DNA of 64,000 nucleotides from contig VTPC01002362.1 in NCBI GenBank assembly GCA_011009095.1, positions 174,544 through 238,543 on the forward strand, written 5' to 3'. The notes beneath the pieces were generated by a model, which saw only the letters and a program-made list of their open reading frames with translations, was not told the origin of the DNA and did no database searches. Both the position numbers and the translations under genes were made by a program. Below, piece by piece: positions 1 through 11,712 of the stretch. Position 1 is the stretch's first letter, and each line of letters begins with the position of its first letter. Origin of the DNA: Ignelater luminosus (Eukaryota > Arthropoda > Insecta > Coleoptera > Elateridae).

Positions 1-112
1 GGGTGTCAATGAGACTAGGGACATCCCAGCTTTACACATTGTTTTTTAAGATTAAAAAATGACACACCTGTATATTTTTGCATATTTGGAATCAGAATTA
101 ATTTGTGTTCTA

Positions 113-1404
113 CGAGGGCGGTTCAGTAAGTACCCGTGTTTGACGACAGAAGGCGTTCCTGAGGGAAGTTGGTGTTATCATCGTGTGCTGCCATCTATCA
201 AACGACGGTATAACAAATTGCAGACTGATTGATAGGTTAGTTTGGATTTGACAGCCATTTGAGTAAGACGTGTTTCGTGATTTTAGCTAAGATGGAAAAA
301 GAGCAGTATCGTTCGGTAATTCGCTTTCTGTTTTTGGATGGGAAAAAATGCGAGGAGATAAAAGCAAAGTTGGATGCTGTTTATGGGGACACTTCGCCAT
401 CTATGACCACAGTTAGATATTGGTTCAACGAATTTAAACGTGGGCGAACATCCGTTTTTGGTGAGGAGCGACCAGGACGCCCGGCAGACGTGGTTACCGA
501 GGAAATCATTCAAAAAGTCCACGACATGATTCTCGCTGATCGACGAACGAAAGTGCGTGAAGTAGCAAGGGCCGTAGGTGTCGACCGGAACGGCAATTAA
601 TATTTTACATGATAAGTTGGCGATGAAAAAATTGTCGGCGCGATGGGTGCCGCGATTGCTAACGGTGGACAACAAGCGGATGCGGCTGTTGACTTCGAAG
701 CAGTGTTTGGAGCAATTTAAGCGAAATCCGAAGGAGTTTTTGCGTCGAGTTGTCACCGTTGATAAAACCTGGATTCATCATTACACACCAGAAACTAAGC
801 AACAATCAAAACAATGGATTTCTCCCGGTGAATCTGCTCCAAAGAAGGCGAAGATGGTTCCATCGGCCGGAAAGGTCATGGCGACGATTTTTTGGGATGC
901 GAACGGCGTCATCCTCATGGATTTTTTAGAAAAAGGAAGAACGATCACTGGACAATACTACAGTGAGTTATTAGACAGCTTCGACAAAAAATTGAAGGAG
1001 ACACGGCCGCATTTGGCGAAAAAGAAGGTGCTGTTTCACCACGATAACGCACCAGCACATTCATCCGGAGTTGTCGCCGCCAAACTGCATGAATTGCGTT
1101 ATGAATTGCTGCCGCACCCCCCGTATTCACCCGATCTGGCTCCCTGCGACTTTTTCTTGTTTCCTAACATGAAGAAATGGCTCGCGGGAAAAAAATTTAG
1201 CTCAAACGAGGAAGTCATCGCCGAGATAGAGGCGTATTTTGGAGAGTTCGGCAAATCCTATTTTTTGGAGGGGTTAAAAAATGGCAGGAACGTTGGGAGA
1301 AGTGTATTATTTCTAAAAGGAGACTATGTTGAAAAATAAAAAAAAAATTTTTGAAAAAAATTGTGTCTTCATTTCTAACACGGGTACTTATTGAACCGCC
1401 CTCG
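113..1404 (+). mobile_element. Mariner element with 28-bp inverted termini
   Basis: Terminal inverted repeats at 113-140 and 1377-1404 match at 27 of 28 positions (CGAGGGCGGTTCAGTAAGTA at the left). Both are flanked by TA (111-112 and 1405-1406), the target duplication of Tc1/mariner elements. The 1292-bp length and the transposase inside are typical of a full-length mariner. If the Mhcl motor exons continue to the left, the element sits in an intron of that gene. Confidence 0.95.
259..1339 (+). pseudogene. Mariner transposase, nearly full length, frameshifted
   Basis: This is a cut-and-paste transposase of the mariner family (DD34D). The N-terminal helix-turn-helix half reads from about 292 (MEKEQYRSVIRFLFLDGKK) to near 580. 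The catalytic half continues in another frame to the stop at 1339. The three catalytic aspartates are visible in VDKTWIHHYTPE, HHDNAPAH and SPDLAPCDFFLFP. One base appears lost around 577-585. A second, self-compensating slip scrambles about ten residues between an A run near 1281 and an A run near 1317. The element is therefore young but inactive as it stands. The family call is firm; the subfamily was not determined. Confidence 0.92.
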
Positions 1405-1406
1405 TA

Positions 1407-2308
1407 TATTGCTTGCAATCATTTATTAGTAAGCTTTTTATATATACAGAATTCTACAAAAGTGGTACCGCTGAGCCCAAAATTTATTACTGATTTCAAA
1501 TACGCAAAAAGACAGGATTTTCATTTTTGGTTGAACTAGAAGCAAAAGAAAATAAATAACATAAATTACAGATGGCAAGTTTCATTTTTTAATTCTATGT
1601 ATTAGTATTAAGGTATCGGTACCTCTCAACTACAACTAGCTACTTTACAAAAACGATAGTTCTGCTTCAAGTCAGTGTACAAATAGGGCTAAGAGAAGAA
1701 ACCTGAGCGCTAAGTTTTCTGAAACGCCCTGTATACTACTAGAGTTCGCAATAATTTAACGCTTGTCATTTCAATCAGTTTAATCTCTCGATCCAATAGT
1801 ATTGTAAGGTAGTTAGTGTATTTAACTATAATTACCTAATTGTAGTGACACATTTTGTTTCGTTTCTGAACAAAAACTGGAATTTTAATTGGTAGTTCAA
1901 CAATTCTTCTACTTAAATGAATACGACGATTTCATTTGAAAGATACTATGTGGTTTGTATTGAATTTGGATTTCTCTAATCCTCCCCTCTATTTTTCTAA
2001 GATGATCAATCACCAGCTTTCTAATATTTTGGTAGTTCATTAACATAGTTTATAGTTACGTATTGACTAGAAGTTGCAAGCTTCAAGCTTCCTAATGTTT
2101 ACAAAAAGTAATATGGTTTAGACTGTCAAAAGGTGTCGTTACATACAAAGCAATACATTGTCGTTAAGATTTGTCATGCATGGTTTGGGAAATTACACAA
2201 CAATTAAACAACTAAAGGTCTTACAGTACGATATAAGAAACTACTTAGTAAGAAATAAATGTAGAAAAAAGACAGGTGTTGAAATAAACATTCTGCATAA
2301 GAACTTAC
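1407..2308. other. Intron-like sequence left of the Mhcl PDZ exon
   Basis: No gene is seen here. The stretch lies 3' of the splice donor at 2307-2308 of the minus-strand myosin gene, so it should be intronic. A repeat-type terminus ending in gccctgtata occurs near 1725-1735 without a recognisable partner. Confidence 0.5.
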
Positions 2309-4835
2309 CTTCACGGTAACTGAATCTTTGGAACCTTTGATGAGATCTATAATTTCTTCTCTCGTTTTCTCTTCAACTCTAATACCATTAACCTCTAATA
2401 ATTTATCGCCAGGTAGAAGTCCAGTTTCATTATTGTGTTGCACTATAGTACCGGGTTCCGCGAAAACAACCGCTCTCATTGTCACACCACTACTGCTGTT
2501 ATCACTACGTTCCACAACCATTGCACGTCTTAACGAAAATCCGAAATCATTTCTTGGCGCTTTTTGTCGCTGAATAGTTAAGGTACGCGGTTTTGGTAAA
2601 ACTAACGGTACTACCGGAGGTAGTGGAAGATTAAATTCATCAAAACTTGCAGTTCTAGACCATCGATGAAAACCCTGAGACTCTCCTACTGGACTTAAAG
2701 AGAAGGGTGGCGTGGCAAATGACGAATTCGTTGTATCCGTTAATGAATCAGCACTTGGTGAAGTGGAGGTTATAACTAACAAATTATTCCCCAAATTAGT
2801 CGGTAACAAATTTTTTTCTTTGGTTACTCCATTTTGTGAAGGTACATTTTGATATCCTATAACTTCATTCTGCAGCGTGTTTCTAACCAAACTACTATGA
2901 TCAGTTCCGTTTTGTTGTCCATTATCATGGATAATACTAACTCTAGGTCCTTTTAATATTCCTCTCTTTGGAGGCTTTGGTGGTACAGGCGGCACCACTT
3001 TTTGAGTGTGAGGATTGGTTAATGAATTTAAACTTGCTTCCGAACTATCTGACTGGGTGTAACCATCTTGTAAATGATTTAAAGCGAATGGAGATCCTGA
3101 TATCGTTGAATTTGGGGAATCGACACGATCCACGCTTGCCAAAAAATCTGCTGTGTAGTCTGCGGTGATTCCTAATGGTAGTTTGTCCTTTTCTTTGCGT
3201 CGGCCTCGAATCTTTAACGATCTTCTTACCTATAAAAAAATTAATTTTAGAATTTTTCTAAACTTTATAATTTTGCTAAGCTTACAAAAATTACAGTAAT
3301 ATCCAAGGACCTTAAAAGTAAGAATATCTGAATTCTTACCACTTATATTTTATCAAATTTGAAATATAATTAATGAGACAGATCTTATAAAAAGTTAGTA
3401 TTTCTCACGAAACTAAAGGAATATACAAGGTGTTTCGACGATCTGTGAAAGAAAGATAGTATTGTTACTTATTAAAACATCCAACGATATTACTAAGGAA
3501 AGTCACGCAGGACAATTAGCTTTGCGTTTAATATCATATTCGACCATACAGGGTGATATACCGATCTTTTGTTTTTTAAATGGGACATCCTATAATATTT
3601 CGACACTTTCTTACGATTGATTTATTGCTGATTGCGACAATATAGCATTCTATTCAAGTGTTTGTTTCAAAGTCTTTCCACACTTCTCGTATAATAAAGC
3701 TATTCAGTTGAACCTTTAATAACGGTTTTTGAAGGACAGTTAACTTTTGTAAAAACGCAATACTAAGAACTTGTTTTAGTGATACAATAAGCTAAGGCAA
3801 GAAGTACTAGAAAACTTTACAACAAACAATTGAATAATGTCAAAATTTCTCACCAATAAACAAATAGTAAGAAAATATCAAAATATGGAACACTCTGTAT
3901 AGTTGAAGATGATCTTAAACTCTATTGCTCTGTAAAACTTTTCTCGATAACATTCTTGGATATTTCTATAAATAATGACGTTGTCTTCCGTCCACACATT
4001 GTTAGAACACCCTGTATATTCTTTTAGAATTTTGGATAGATTTCTTTTCTGCAGGTCAAACTGTAAATTTACGCGACGAAATTTTGATACTGTTTTGGCA
4101 TTTATTAAACTTTTCTTCAATTATCTGTAAAATAATCCAAAAAAGTAAGAGTTTGCAGAAAAACTTACATTTACCTTGTTTTACAAAGAAATTAGATATA
4201 CTACAAGTGAAAAGAGACGATAAATCTATTTGCTGCGAGAATTTATTGAATTACCGAATCCAATTAATCAACTTCAATTTATTACGCCTACAAAATTGTG
4301 CCAATTAAAGCAAGTGCAATTAAATTATATACAATCGCACTGATCAGAATCAAAATTACATGCTGCTAGTATGTATGAGTCATTATATGAATATCATTAA
4401 ATCATTTGGTAAAAAAACTGGAAAACTCCCTACTTTATCTCTTTTTTTTTTGTAAAAATTCCAAATAACGAGTTTAACATTAAGGATTCCAAATGAAAGT
4501 TTTCTAAAAACAGAAATGATACATTCAATACATTAATTGATTAGGGATAAAGTTCAAGGTGTGGGTTTCATACTGTATAAAATAATCATCGCCTTCTAGA
4601 TACACCAGAGATGGTCTTGTATTGCGTTACCATCCGCGAATTTTCTATTCATGCAAATGTCAGAATACCTACATTGCATTATTACCTCATCTAGACGAAG
4701 GAGTTCCTCTGCAGACATACTAGTACGGTCACGTTTTTGTTTTTCTTTCCTTTCTTTTTTATCCTTTTTCCTTCTCTCTCTGTCTTCTTTATCTAATGCT
4801 ACTCCCGTTCCGGCTTTCTTTATGAAATTGAACAT
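2309..4835 (-). CDS. Mhcl: Myosin-XVIII (Mhcl), N-terminal KE-rich and PDZ exons, partial
   Basis: Two coding exons join in phase 0: 4835-4686 (50 codons) and 3229-2309 (307 codons). Acceptor is at 3230-3231; donors are at 4684-4685 and 2307-2308. The protein starts MFNFIKKAGTG, followed by a Lys/Glu-rich stretch (residues about 16-38) and MSAEELLRLDE. This matches the start of animal myosin-18A. Then come VRRSLKIRGRRKEK, a proline-rich PPVPPKPPKR (about 130-139), the conserved LPLPPVVPL, and a PDZ domain (about 265-357) with carboxylate-binding loop FGFSL and PGDKLLEVNG. Myosin-XVIII is a non-processive or inactive myosin that links actin to membranes and adhesion sites; its PDZ region binds partners. 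The motor and coiled coil are outside the window to the left. An acceptor AG at 4841-4842 lies 5 nt before the ATG, so the 5' UTR is split. I am confident of the family; isoform structure is inferred. Confidence 0.9.
3230..4683 (-). other. Mhcl intron with a decayed TA-flanked repeat
   Basis: Apart from splice sites, this intron holds an apparent degraded MITE at 3426-4014. Its ends, caaggtgtttcgacgatctg and the complement of the right end cagggtgttctaacaatgtg, are related, and both are flanked by TA. A second weaker pair of ends (3549 and 3897, cagggtg/cagagtg) may be a nested copy. The ends are too diverged to be certain. Confidence 0.4.
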
Positions 4836-4842
4836 TTTGTCT

Positions 4843-5906
4843 GAAACAAAATTAAAATTTGATTAATGAATCTTAAAAGTAATTTGTTTTGCATTTCTGT
4901 CTGCTTATGATGTTTTTCTTTAATTAAAGACAACACAAAACATCTGGATGTTTCAAATTTAACCCGCTACGTCATTTAATTCTGCAGCGAATATTAATAA
5001 AAATATTAAACCTATAAATTACACCACGGTTTCTTTGTAACCTTATTAAATTTCCAATTTGACATTGGTGTTAAAAATATACACCTGGTAAGTTACATGT
5101 AATTAAATACCACCGGTGTTAAACAAGTCGTATTTAGATTTATTCTTTTACAAATGAAGAATTAATTTACATAGAGCATGGAATAGTTATCCCATTAACA
5201 ATGACTTGATTAGCATTTTGAAAAGAACCGAGCCTTCCATTTAATCCTTTTTCTTTCACTCTATAAATGTATACGGGAATACGTTTTCAAAACAGAAACA
5301 GTTTCTGAATGATAATTTAATTAGAGGTTTTATGTCTCTTTTTATAAGTTACAGAACTTTCAGAATTAGGTAACTTTTTAACTTTTGGCCATACTTTTCA
5401 TGGCAGACTTTGAATCAATAAAGAATTTTCTGGAACAAAAGAAGAGTGCCCTTCAAGTTACATTGTTTTAACCAAATAAATTCTTTATAAGATCGAAGAT
5501 AACCGAGATATTTTGACCCGTCTGTATTATTTATTGTCTTACCTTTTTTTCGGCTAGACGTCCCAAGTTTCGAATTTTATTACGATTGGAAACTTAAACT
5601 TCAATTCTACAGTGAGTAATTATTAAGATTCGGATGCTTATCAATAAATTATTTCGGCTTCAGGGAAGAATCTATTTTTATGATACACTGTTTGTAATAA
5701 AAATCATGGCACTTTCTGTTTTCTATAATAAGAAACAAACTACACATCACCTTTCAAACTATCTTTTAGACATACAATTTAACCTTAAGATTTCATCAGT
5801 ATCTAAAGGGTATACTGTAGGGGTATGTACTAGATGTCTGTATCTGAGATTTTGGTATCAAACTAAATGTGTCACCCAACTACCTTTCCTTGCTTCTGAT
5901 AATCTA
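4843..5906. other. Non-coding, upstream of the Mhcl ATG exon
   Basis: AT-rich sequence with no supported gene, RNA or repeat. It lies 5' of the Mhcl ATG exon, in what should be the first intron. A 163-codon open frame starting at 5634 has no recognisable domain and runs through a transposon end, so it is not called. Confidence 0.4.
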
Positions 5907-7200
5907 CTCAGGAGCATTACTATAGCACCACATGCAATTAATAAAAGATCTCGACTTAATGACACAATTACACATGTTTCAAAAAGTACATTAACTAAAA
6001 CAACCGATAGTCTATTGAAATGTGGAGATAATAAGAAATACAAATTTAATTTTTACTTGGAGCATAACTTTAGCAGCTTTAAAAAGAAATATACTAATTA
6101 TTACATAGTGTGCCTTCAAAAATAAAAACAAAATGTTTGTTGACGTTGAAAAATGCGAGATTTGGGCTCTCATGAGTAGAATTATGGAATTCGCGAAATT
6201 CCTTAGAGAACAACTCTGTCCCACAAAGTTGTCCTAAATCTTCTGAATAATTCAGATAATTATGCGAAAAAAAAACGGGGTGGCAAAAAATTTCTCTTAG
6301 CTCTCAATGGCGATGGCGGTTGGTTAGTTTAGCAAGCAACAGCACAAACTGGATGCTGTGAAAAGTCTTAGAAAAAAGTCCCCACATCAAAAGACAAAAA
6401 CTAAAATCTGCCCAAAGACTTTTGCCACGCCACAAGACTGCCCGCTTAGAATTTGCCAAGCGTAACATGTAAAACATTGTAAAAGTCATTTTTGTTTCTG
6501 AAATTGTTAAGGTAGTTTTTTCCGATTGGAAGAAGTTTAATTTCGACAGTCCGGACGGTTTCAATTCAAATTGGAGGAATTTCAGAAAAGAACCTGTTCT
6601 GTCTAAAAGAAGTTTTAATGGTTGAACTGTAATGGCGTGGGGCGCGTTTTCAAAGAAAGGCGGCTTAAGGTTGGCATTTCCATCAAGCAGAATGAACAGT
6701 GAAGAATACACTACCTTATTGGAATATCGTTTGCTACCGTTTTTGATGAAAATGAACGAGAGGAATGGTGCAAGAGTGCACGTTATTCGAGAAACAAAAC
6801 GGTGGTTTAGAGACAGCACAATAAATTTGTTAGAATGGCCAGCTTCTTTGCTAGATTTCAATCCTATGGAAAGTCTCTGGGGAATCCAGAATCCATTAGA
6901 GGAATTTTTAAAAATAACAGGCAGTTCCAGACAACACACACACCCAATATTAATAATGCCATTTTAAGTTTTATTTTATTTTTATTGTGTGAATTCTAGA
7001 AATAAATAAGTTTTCAAATTGGTGCTATAGTTGTGCTCTTAAGAAAATTTAGATTTTCACTACTAACTGTCTAAATTTCCACAAAAAATTCTATTTTTTA
7101 ACCAATGTTTTTTAGGCATATTCAACTTATCGTCGAAAACTTTTATTAACCGCTAAATACCGCAAAATTGCATGTGGTGCTATAGTTAAGCTCTTGAGTG
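5907..7200 (+). mobile_element. Tc1/Tc3-like transposon with IR/DR ends, decayed
   Basis: The left terminus near 5907 (ACTATAGCACCACATGCAAT) is the complement of the right terminus near 7167-7200 (ATTGCATGTGGTGCTATAGT). Each end has a second internal copy of the core: GAGCATAACTTTAGCAGC at 6060-6077 on the left, and GGTGCTATAGTTGTGCTC at 7021-7038 on the right. Core spacing is about 150 bp at both ends. This is the IR/DR arrangement known from Tc3 and Sleeping Beauty-type elements. TA lies at both outer borders. A Tc-type transposase relic fills the middle. Confidence 0.75.
6300..6960 (+). pseudogene. Tc1/Tc3-like transposase relic
   Basis: Shifting frames give a recognisable Tc-type catalytic region: VVFSD followed by KKFNFDSPDGFN near 6510-6560, MAWGAFSKKGGLRLAFPSSR at 6632-6690, RMNSEEYTTLLEYRLLPFLM, then RETKRWF and EWPASLLDFNPMESLWGI at about 6790-6885. 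These correspond to the VFSDEKKFN, WGAFS-KGG and SPDLNPIENLWG blocks of the family. The second catalytic block is lost or scrambled near 6770, and many stops and shifts are present. It sits centrally in the IR/DR element in the same orientation. Confidence 0.8.
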
Positions 7201-7790
7201 TATTATAAAGCTGTTCCAATTAAATAATAGAAATTTTCATGGACTAGTATTCATTGTAATAATATCAGATTTTGATAACTAAAAGAAAACAGAAAAAAAA
7301 TTCACGTTGGTGGGACAAACGTTTATTTCAAAAGTAATTTTATGCAACTATAGAAGAACTTTGAGTCAGTTGAAGAATTCTACGTGTATATCAATGACCG
7401 ATTACGAATACTTTGCTTCATTAATTGAGTCAAAAATCGTAACCTTAAACAATAGAAGAGGGCAAGCAAGTCGCTAGAAAATACCCAAGGCAGCCTCCAG
7501 ACGAGATTTGTATCAACTTTGCCAATCATACATAGCAAAGTTTAAATTGTTATTTTTATTTTTTTTTTGACTGCACAGGGGGCCCCTTGATTGAACAGGG
7601 CCCTAAAGACCATGCCTACATCCGCCTCTGAGACACGTAAATACTAAATCATTAGCTCACAACTGCCTTTTAGTAAATACTCCAGACGTATTCAAAACAA
7701 ATAGTTCGGGGCATATTTTAAATTAGAACTAGTCCGGTGAAACAAGTGCAAATAAATCTACTATTGCTTGTTTTTCCCTTAAGGGTAAAA
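7201..7790. other. Non-coding; one hAT-like terminus motif
   Basis: No gene is seen. At about 7575-7605 the sequence cagggggccccttg followed by cagggccct resembles the GC-rich ends of some hAT elements. No partner terminus or 8-bp target duplication was found, so it is only noted. Confidence 0.25.
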
Positions 7791-7885
7791 ATTTGTACAC
7801 TAATTCCAGTAATATCCACTAAAATCCAATTGTTATTCCACTAATACCCTAGTAATATCAGAGTAATTTCATGATTAATGCTAAA
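7790..7885 (+). repeat. Degenerate short-period minisatellite, first block
   Basis: Loose repeats of a 12-15 nt unit of the form CCACTAATANC/AGTAATATC occur here. The same kind of unit recurs about 1 kb away at 8804-8945, so the two blocks flank the longer-period array between them. Confidence 0.55.
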
Positions 7886-8029
7886 AACTTCCAAAAATTT
7901 TAACCTGAGTTCACTCCCCAACTCAATGACCTCAAGACGCTATTGCCAAACTGATTTACCCAGATTTCTTCTTTATTTCGTGTACCAATCCCAAATATAA
8001 TTTTTTCTACTTTGTGATCGACCCTTCTT

Positions 8030-8610
8030 TTAAGGAAGTTATTGGAGAGCTGAGTCCACCCGAATTTTGCTCTCATAACAAGGTTAATTGAAGACAAAGT
8101 CCGACTTTGGGCCACTAAAAGTGATCCGCGATCAGTCTTCATATTTAGATCTCTTTGTTTATATTTAGTTTTTTTGACTAGATTATTAGAGCGAAGACCG
8201 ACTTTAGACCATGCAGGTGGCCTGTTGAAAGGTGAAACATCAATTGTGTTGGTGTTTGGCTCTCGTAAGGTAGTTAATGAAGAGCGAAAGTCGACCTTAG
8301 ATAGTAAAACACGATCATTGTTCTTTTCTAACTCTCTTAAGAAAGTTAATAAAGAGAACAGCCTGACCCTTGCTTGTTATTAAACCTTCGTGATTAAGTT
8401 AATGAAGGCAAAAGCGAGCCTTAAACGACCAAAATTGGCCTGTTGGGACGCCAAATCCGACATCCGTTCCTATTTAGCTTCTTTAAGGAGGTTAATGGAT
8501 TTATTTAGTTTTATCTTGAGATTGTTAACGAAGGGGACCGGTTCGAAGGCAAGACCTAAGCTGTTTCCATACAAAGGGAAAACCGATCATGGCCATCGTT
8601 TTAATGAAGC
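8030..8610 (+). repeat. Diverged tandem array, unit about 60-110 bp
   Basis: A motif of the form TAAGGNAGTTAATGAAGAGC followed by AAAGTCGACCTTAG recurs near 8030, 8075, 8185, 8268, 8335, 8390, 8480 and 8520, with irregular spacing. Short open frames through it are by-products of the repeat. Copies are strongly diverged, so the array is old. I do not recognise the family. Confidence 0.5.
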
Positions 8611-8803
8611 CAGCTTGCTGGAGTAAGCATGATTTAAAGATGCTGCAGCGCACTGCTTAGAGCTTGTTAAACAAGTTTTGGACATTAGAATTACTGAATT
8701 GTAGAATGATAAAAATAAAATGTTTTTTTAAAGATTTCAATTTTATTTCTTGCTTTGAGACGTTTATAAAACCTGAGTATATTAACGCTAAAATATATGA
8801 TTA

Positions 8804-8945
8804 TATCACGGCTAATGCCAAAGTAATTCCATGAGTAATGTTCCTAATGCCACGAGTAATGTCACTAACACAATGTGTAATACAGCTAATGCCACGTGTA
8901 ATACTGCTAATGCCACTAATGTTGCTAATTCCACAATAATGCAGA
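8804..8945 (+). repeat. Degenerate minisatellite, second block
   Basis: About ten copies of a loose unit such as GCTAATGCCACGTGTAATAC occur in tandem. The open frame beginning at 8831 (MSNVPNATSNVTNTM and on) is Asn/Thr-rich only because of this repeat and is not called as a gene. Confidence 0.7.
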
Positions 8946-8949
8946 AGCA

Positions 8950-10365
8950 ATTTCAGCAATTTTGCAACCATGTTCACCAAAATTCCGTAGAAATCTACCT
9001 GTCGTTTTTCCCTAATTCGTATTCACCAATTTCCTTATTATTATTAACTGATCTGTTCCATCTATTTTTAGGAAATGCTTTCCTACAACCAAAGATAAGT
9101 TGTCCTAAAACGTGTGTTTCGAGCCATTGGAGATGAAACAGTTAACCTCCAAACAGCAAAATCATAATCTATAAAAAGGCTGTTTTAATGGGTTTATTAC
9201 TAAAATATCGTAATTTGATAATTACATTTCACAACTCACCAGTTCGCCAATTCAGTTACTAACAAAGTTTAGAAAAGTCAAATATGGCTTGGGGTTTCCA
9301 AAAGTAATACCTCAATTCTTTAAATTTAATTAATCAGTGACACTTTTTCCTTCTACTTCTAGTTGCAACTATAATTAGTTACTGAGCGTTTATTTTATTT
9401 CGACTGGTAAGCAACTAATACTTACCTAGCTTGTACCGACAACAAAAATAGGCAGGTACTAGTTAAAACACGCCAAATGTTTAACAAGCTGCATGAAATT
9501 GACAAAAGCTTCTGTTTATAGACGTTCAACCTTCGGACACATCTGCAAAATATTCTTACTTCTTAGTCACATGTAGATAATTTAAAATTAATTGCGGCCA
9601 GATTACAGAAGAAAAAAAAGAAAAATCAGACAATACCGATCTGAAAAACAAAACAGCATAAAACGGTCCTAACATCCAAACAGTAGTACTTAGAAACACT
9701 ATCAGTGCTATATAGTGCCTTTCCCCAAATGCAAAAAACAAAAGCCAGTAAAGATTAAGACAGAATACGTTGAGTGCAATCAAGAATCTTCCGTAACAAG
9801 TCTGATGTCGGGATGATAGGATTAAGCTACGAGTAAAGAAGGGTTAGAGGAGGGAACATTTAGCTAGAATCAAGAGACCAAAAACGTCACACTGACGTCA
9901 ACAGGTTGATGAAAACGCCACATGCTTATTGGTTATCTCAAGGTCAAAGCATTTAAAACAATGAACTCCTACACAGTAGTGACGTCAACAAGTTGATGTT
10001 TTTGGTAACTACAGTGACTAATAGCAAGTGTTCTTTCCTCTATCCCTTCAAGACAGAATTAATGATTTCTTTGGTTTTATCCTGTGTTTAGACTTATACA
10101 AAAGCAAAACAAAAAAGGCAACTTTTTATAAAACTTTATTTCAAGTGACGTACAAGATTTCAAAGTATTAAATTAAGTACACTTGCAAATAGATATAAGT
10201 AATATTTATCGTGGATTTTGAGACGATCAAACGATATCAAGATTATGTTTTAATCTTTTAATAAGTAATTACAATCTTTTTATTTCCAGATAAATTAATA
10301 TTTTTTTAATTTTCAAACCATTAAGCGTTATCTGCATACTAAAAGTAACGTATGCTATGGAAGTA
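8950..10365. other. Non-coding intron-like DNA with a short CRE-like direct repeat
   Basis: No gene is supported. The 21-base element TGACGTCAACAGGTTGATG occurs at about 9896-9914, and a near copy with AAG for AGG occurs at about 9980-9998. The rest is featureless AT-rich DNA. Confidence 0.4.
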
Positions 10366-10529
10366 CAGTCAACTCATAAAGTAATGTCGCAAAACGTTTT
10401 ATATTTTAGCGTTTCATTTCTCATTTAATATAAATGAGTAGTATTTACGTATGAAAAAAATTGTCATTAATTCAGACATTAAATACCAAAATGTCAATCA
10501 TCTTGCGACATTACTTTATGAGTTGACTG
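10366..10529. mobile_element. Tc-type MITE, 164 bp, perfect 27-bp inverted repeats
   Basis: CAGTCAACTCATAAAGTAAT starts a 27-bp terminus at 10366-10392 that is repeated exactly, inverted, at 10503-10529. TA flanks both ends (10364-10365 and 10530-10531). The internal 110 bp is non-coding. The perfect termini suggest recent mobilisation by a transposase encoded elsewhere. Confidence 0.9.
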
Positions 10530-11349
10530 TACCTACATATACTACAGTATGGGTACTCGTTCTTTTTTCGATTTTATGGTTCTCATGTCCAAAATTAACT
10601 GCTAAAACGTTCAAAACTAAATCGTTAACATTTTAAAATTTTTCTTAAAATAAAGGAAAAATCATTAACCGTAACCTATAGACGGACAAAACAAGTTCAC
10701 TGTGCTTTTCGAAATTGTAATATAAATAACTATTTCCGTTTATCAGAGCAAGGATATACAAAAAGATAATAATTCCTAGTATTTTTACGCAATTTACTAC
10801 ATTAATAATGGTAGGTCGTTCATCAATTATTTAGGCATTTATATTGTAATTATTATATGGGATGGTTGGCAGGCTTCCATCTTTTTTAAATAAACGATAT
10901 ATGAATGGAATATCTTTGCATTAGAAAGCTGGATGCAAAGTTATTTTTTACAATTCAATTTTATTTAATACCATGATGCTTCTGAATTCTTAATCGATAA
11001 AATAAGCCTCGTAGAAAATAACAAATTCAATATTATTATATACATACGTCTCTTTGCTTTTGGACACTATTTATTTAGTCAAACCCTAATAATAATTTCT
11101 ATTACAACTTCTTGAAAATCTATTTTGTGCTTTCCAGACGAGATCTCCGACCAAAATAACTTAAAATGTTATTGCTCTACTATTATTATAAACTTGCACT
11201 GTTTTTTTTCTATCAATGTCGTTTGTAAATATTTAGATTCTCTTATTTCTGTAAATATCACCGCTTTTGACTATTTATACGATTTCCAAGAACTGAAAAT
11301 GCAAAACTGAGGCTTTTGACAGTATTTTTACATCATAGACATAATGATA
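10530..11349. other. Non-coding AT-rich stretch
   Basis: Nothing beyond short random open frames was seen. Confidence 0.4.
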
Positions 11350-11712
11350 CAAAGTGTCTGGAAAGTAATGAAACAACGTTTAGGGTTTAAAGATAGACTG
11401 TTGGGTCAAAATAGATCGATTGAACCAACTTGCAGTAAGCAAAATTGCTTTCTTGAGAAGGCCTTCAAAGTTGCGATTTTTATTTCTCATTGTAACTCAA
11501 AAACCACTTGTGCGATTTTGTTCAAATCTGCAGGTCTGTATTTATGGTAAGTTATTGGACATTTAAGGTGAAGGTTTATAACTGAAGACCTATTAGAACT
11601 TTAATTCCTTAAGGAAGCAATTTCGCTTACTGAAAGTTGGGCTCAATAGACCCATTTTGATTCTAGGAGAATCCACCTTCAAGCATAGTTCTATTACTTT
11701 CCAGACACCTTG
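11350..11712. mobile_element. MITE or short foldback, 363 bp
   Basis: Termini CAAAGTGTCTGGAAAGTAAT at 11350 and the complement of 11688-11712 (CAAGGTGTCTGGAAAGTAAT) match with few differences over 25 bp. Both are flanked by TA. An inner inverted pair, aagcaaaattgctttcttga near 11438 and its counterpart near 11615-11635, extends the fold. No coding content. Confidence 0.85.

Noticed and set aside
5634-6125. 163-codon plus-strand open frame
   Set aside because: No domain, no splice context, and it runs through the left terminus of a Tc element, so it is a chance frame.
7575-7605. hAT-like terminus cagggggccccttg
   Set aside because: No second terminus or 8-bp target duplication could be found.
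8831-9136. Asn/Thr-rich 101-codon frame
   Set aside because: Its first half is the minisatellite read in frame and the rest has no domain.
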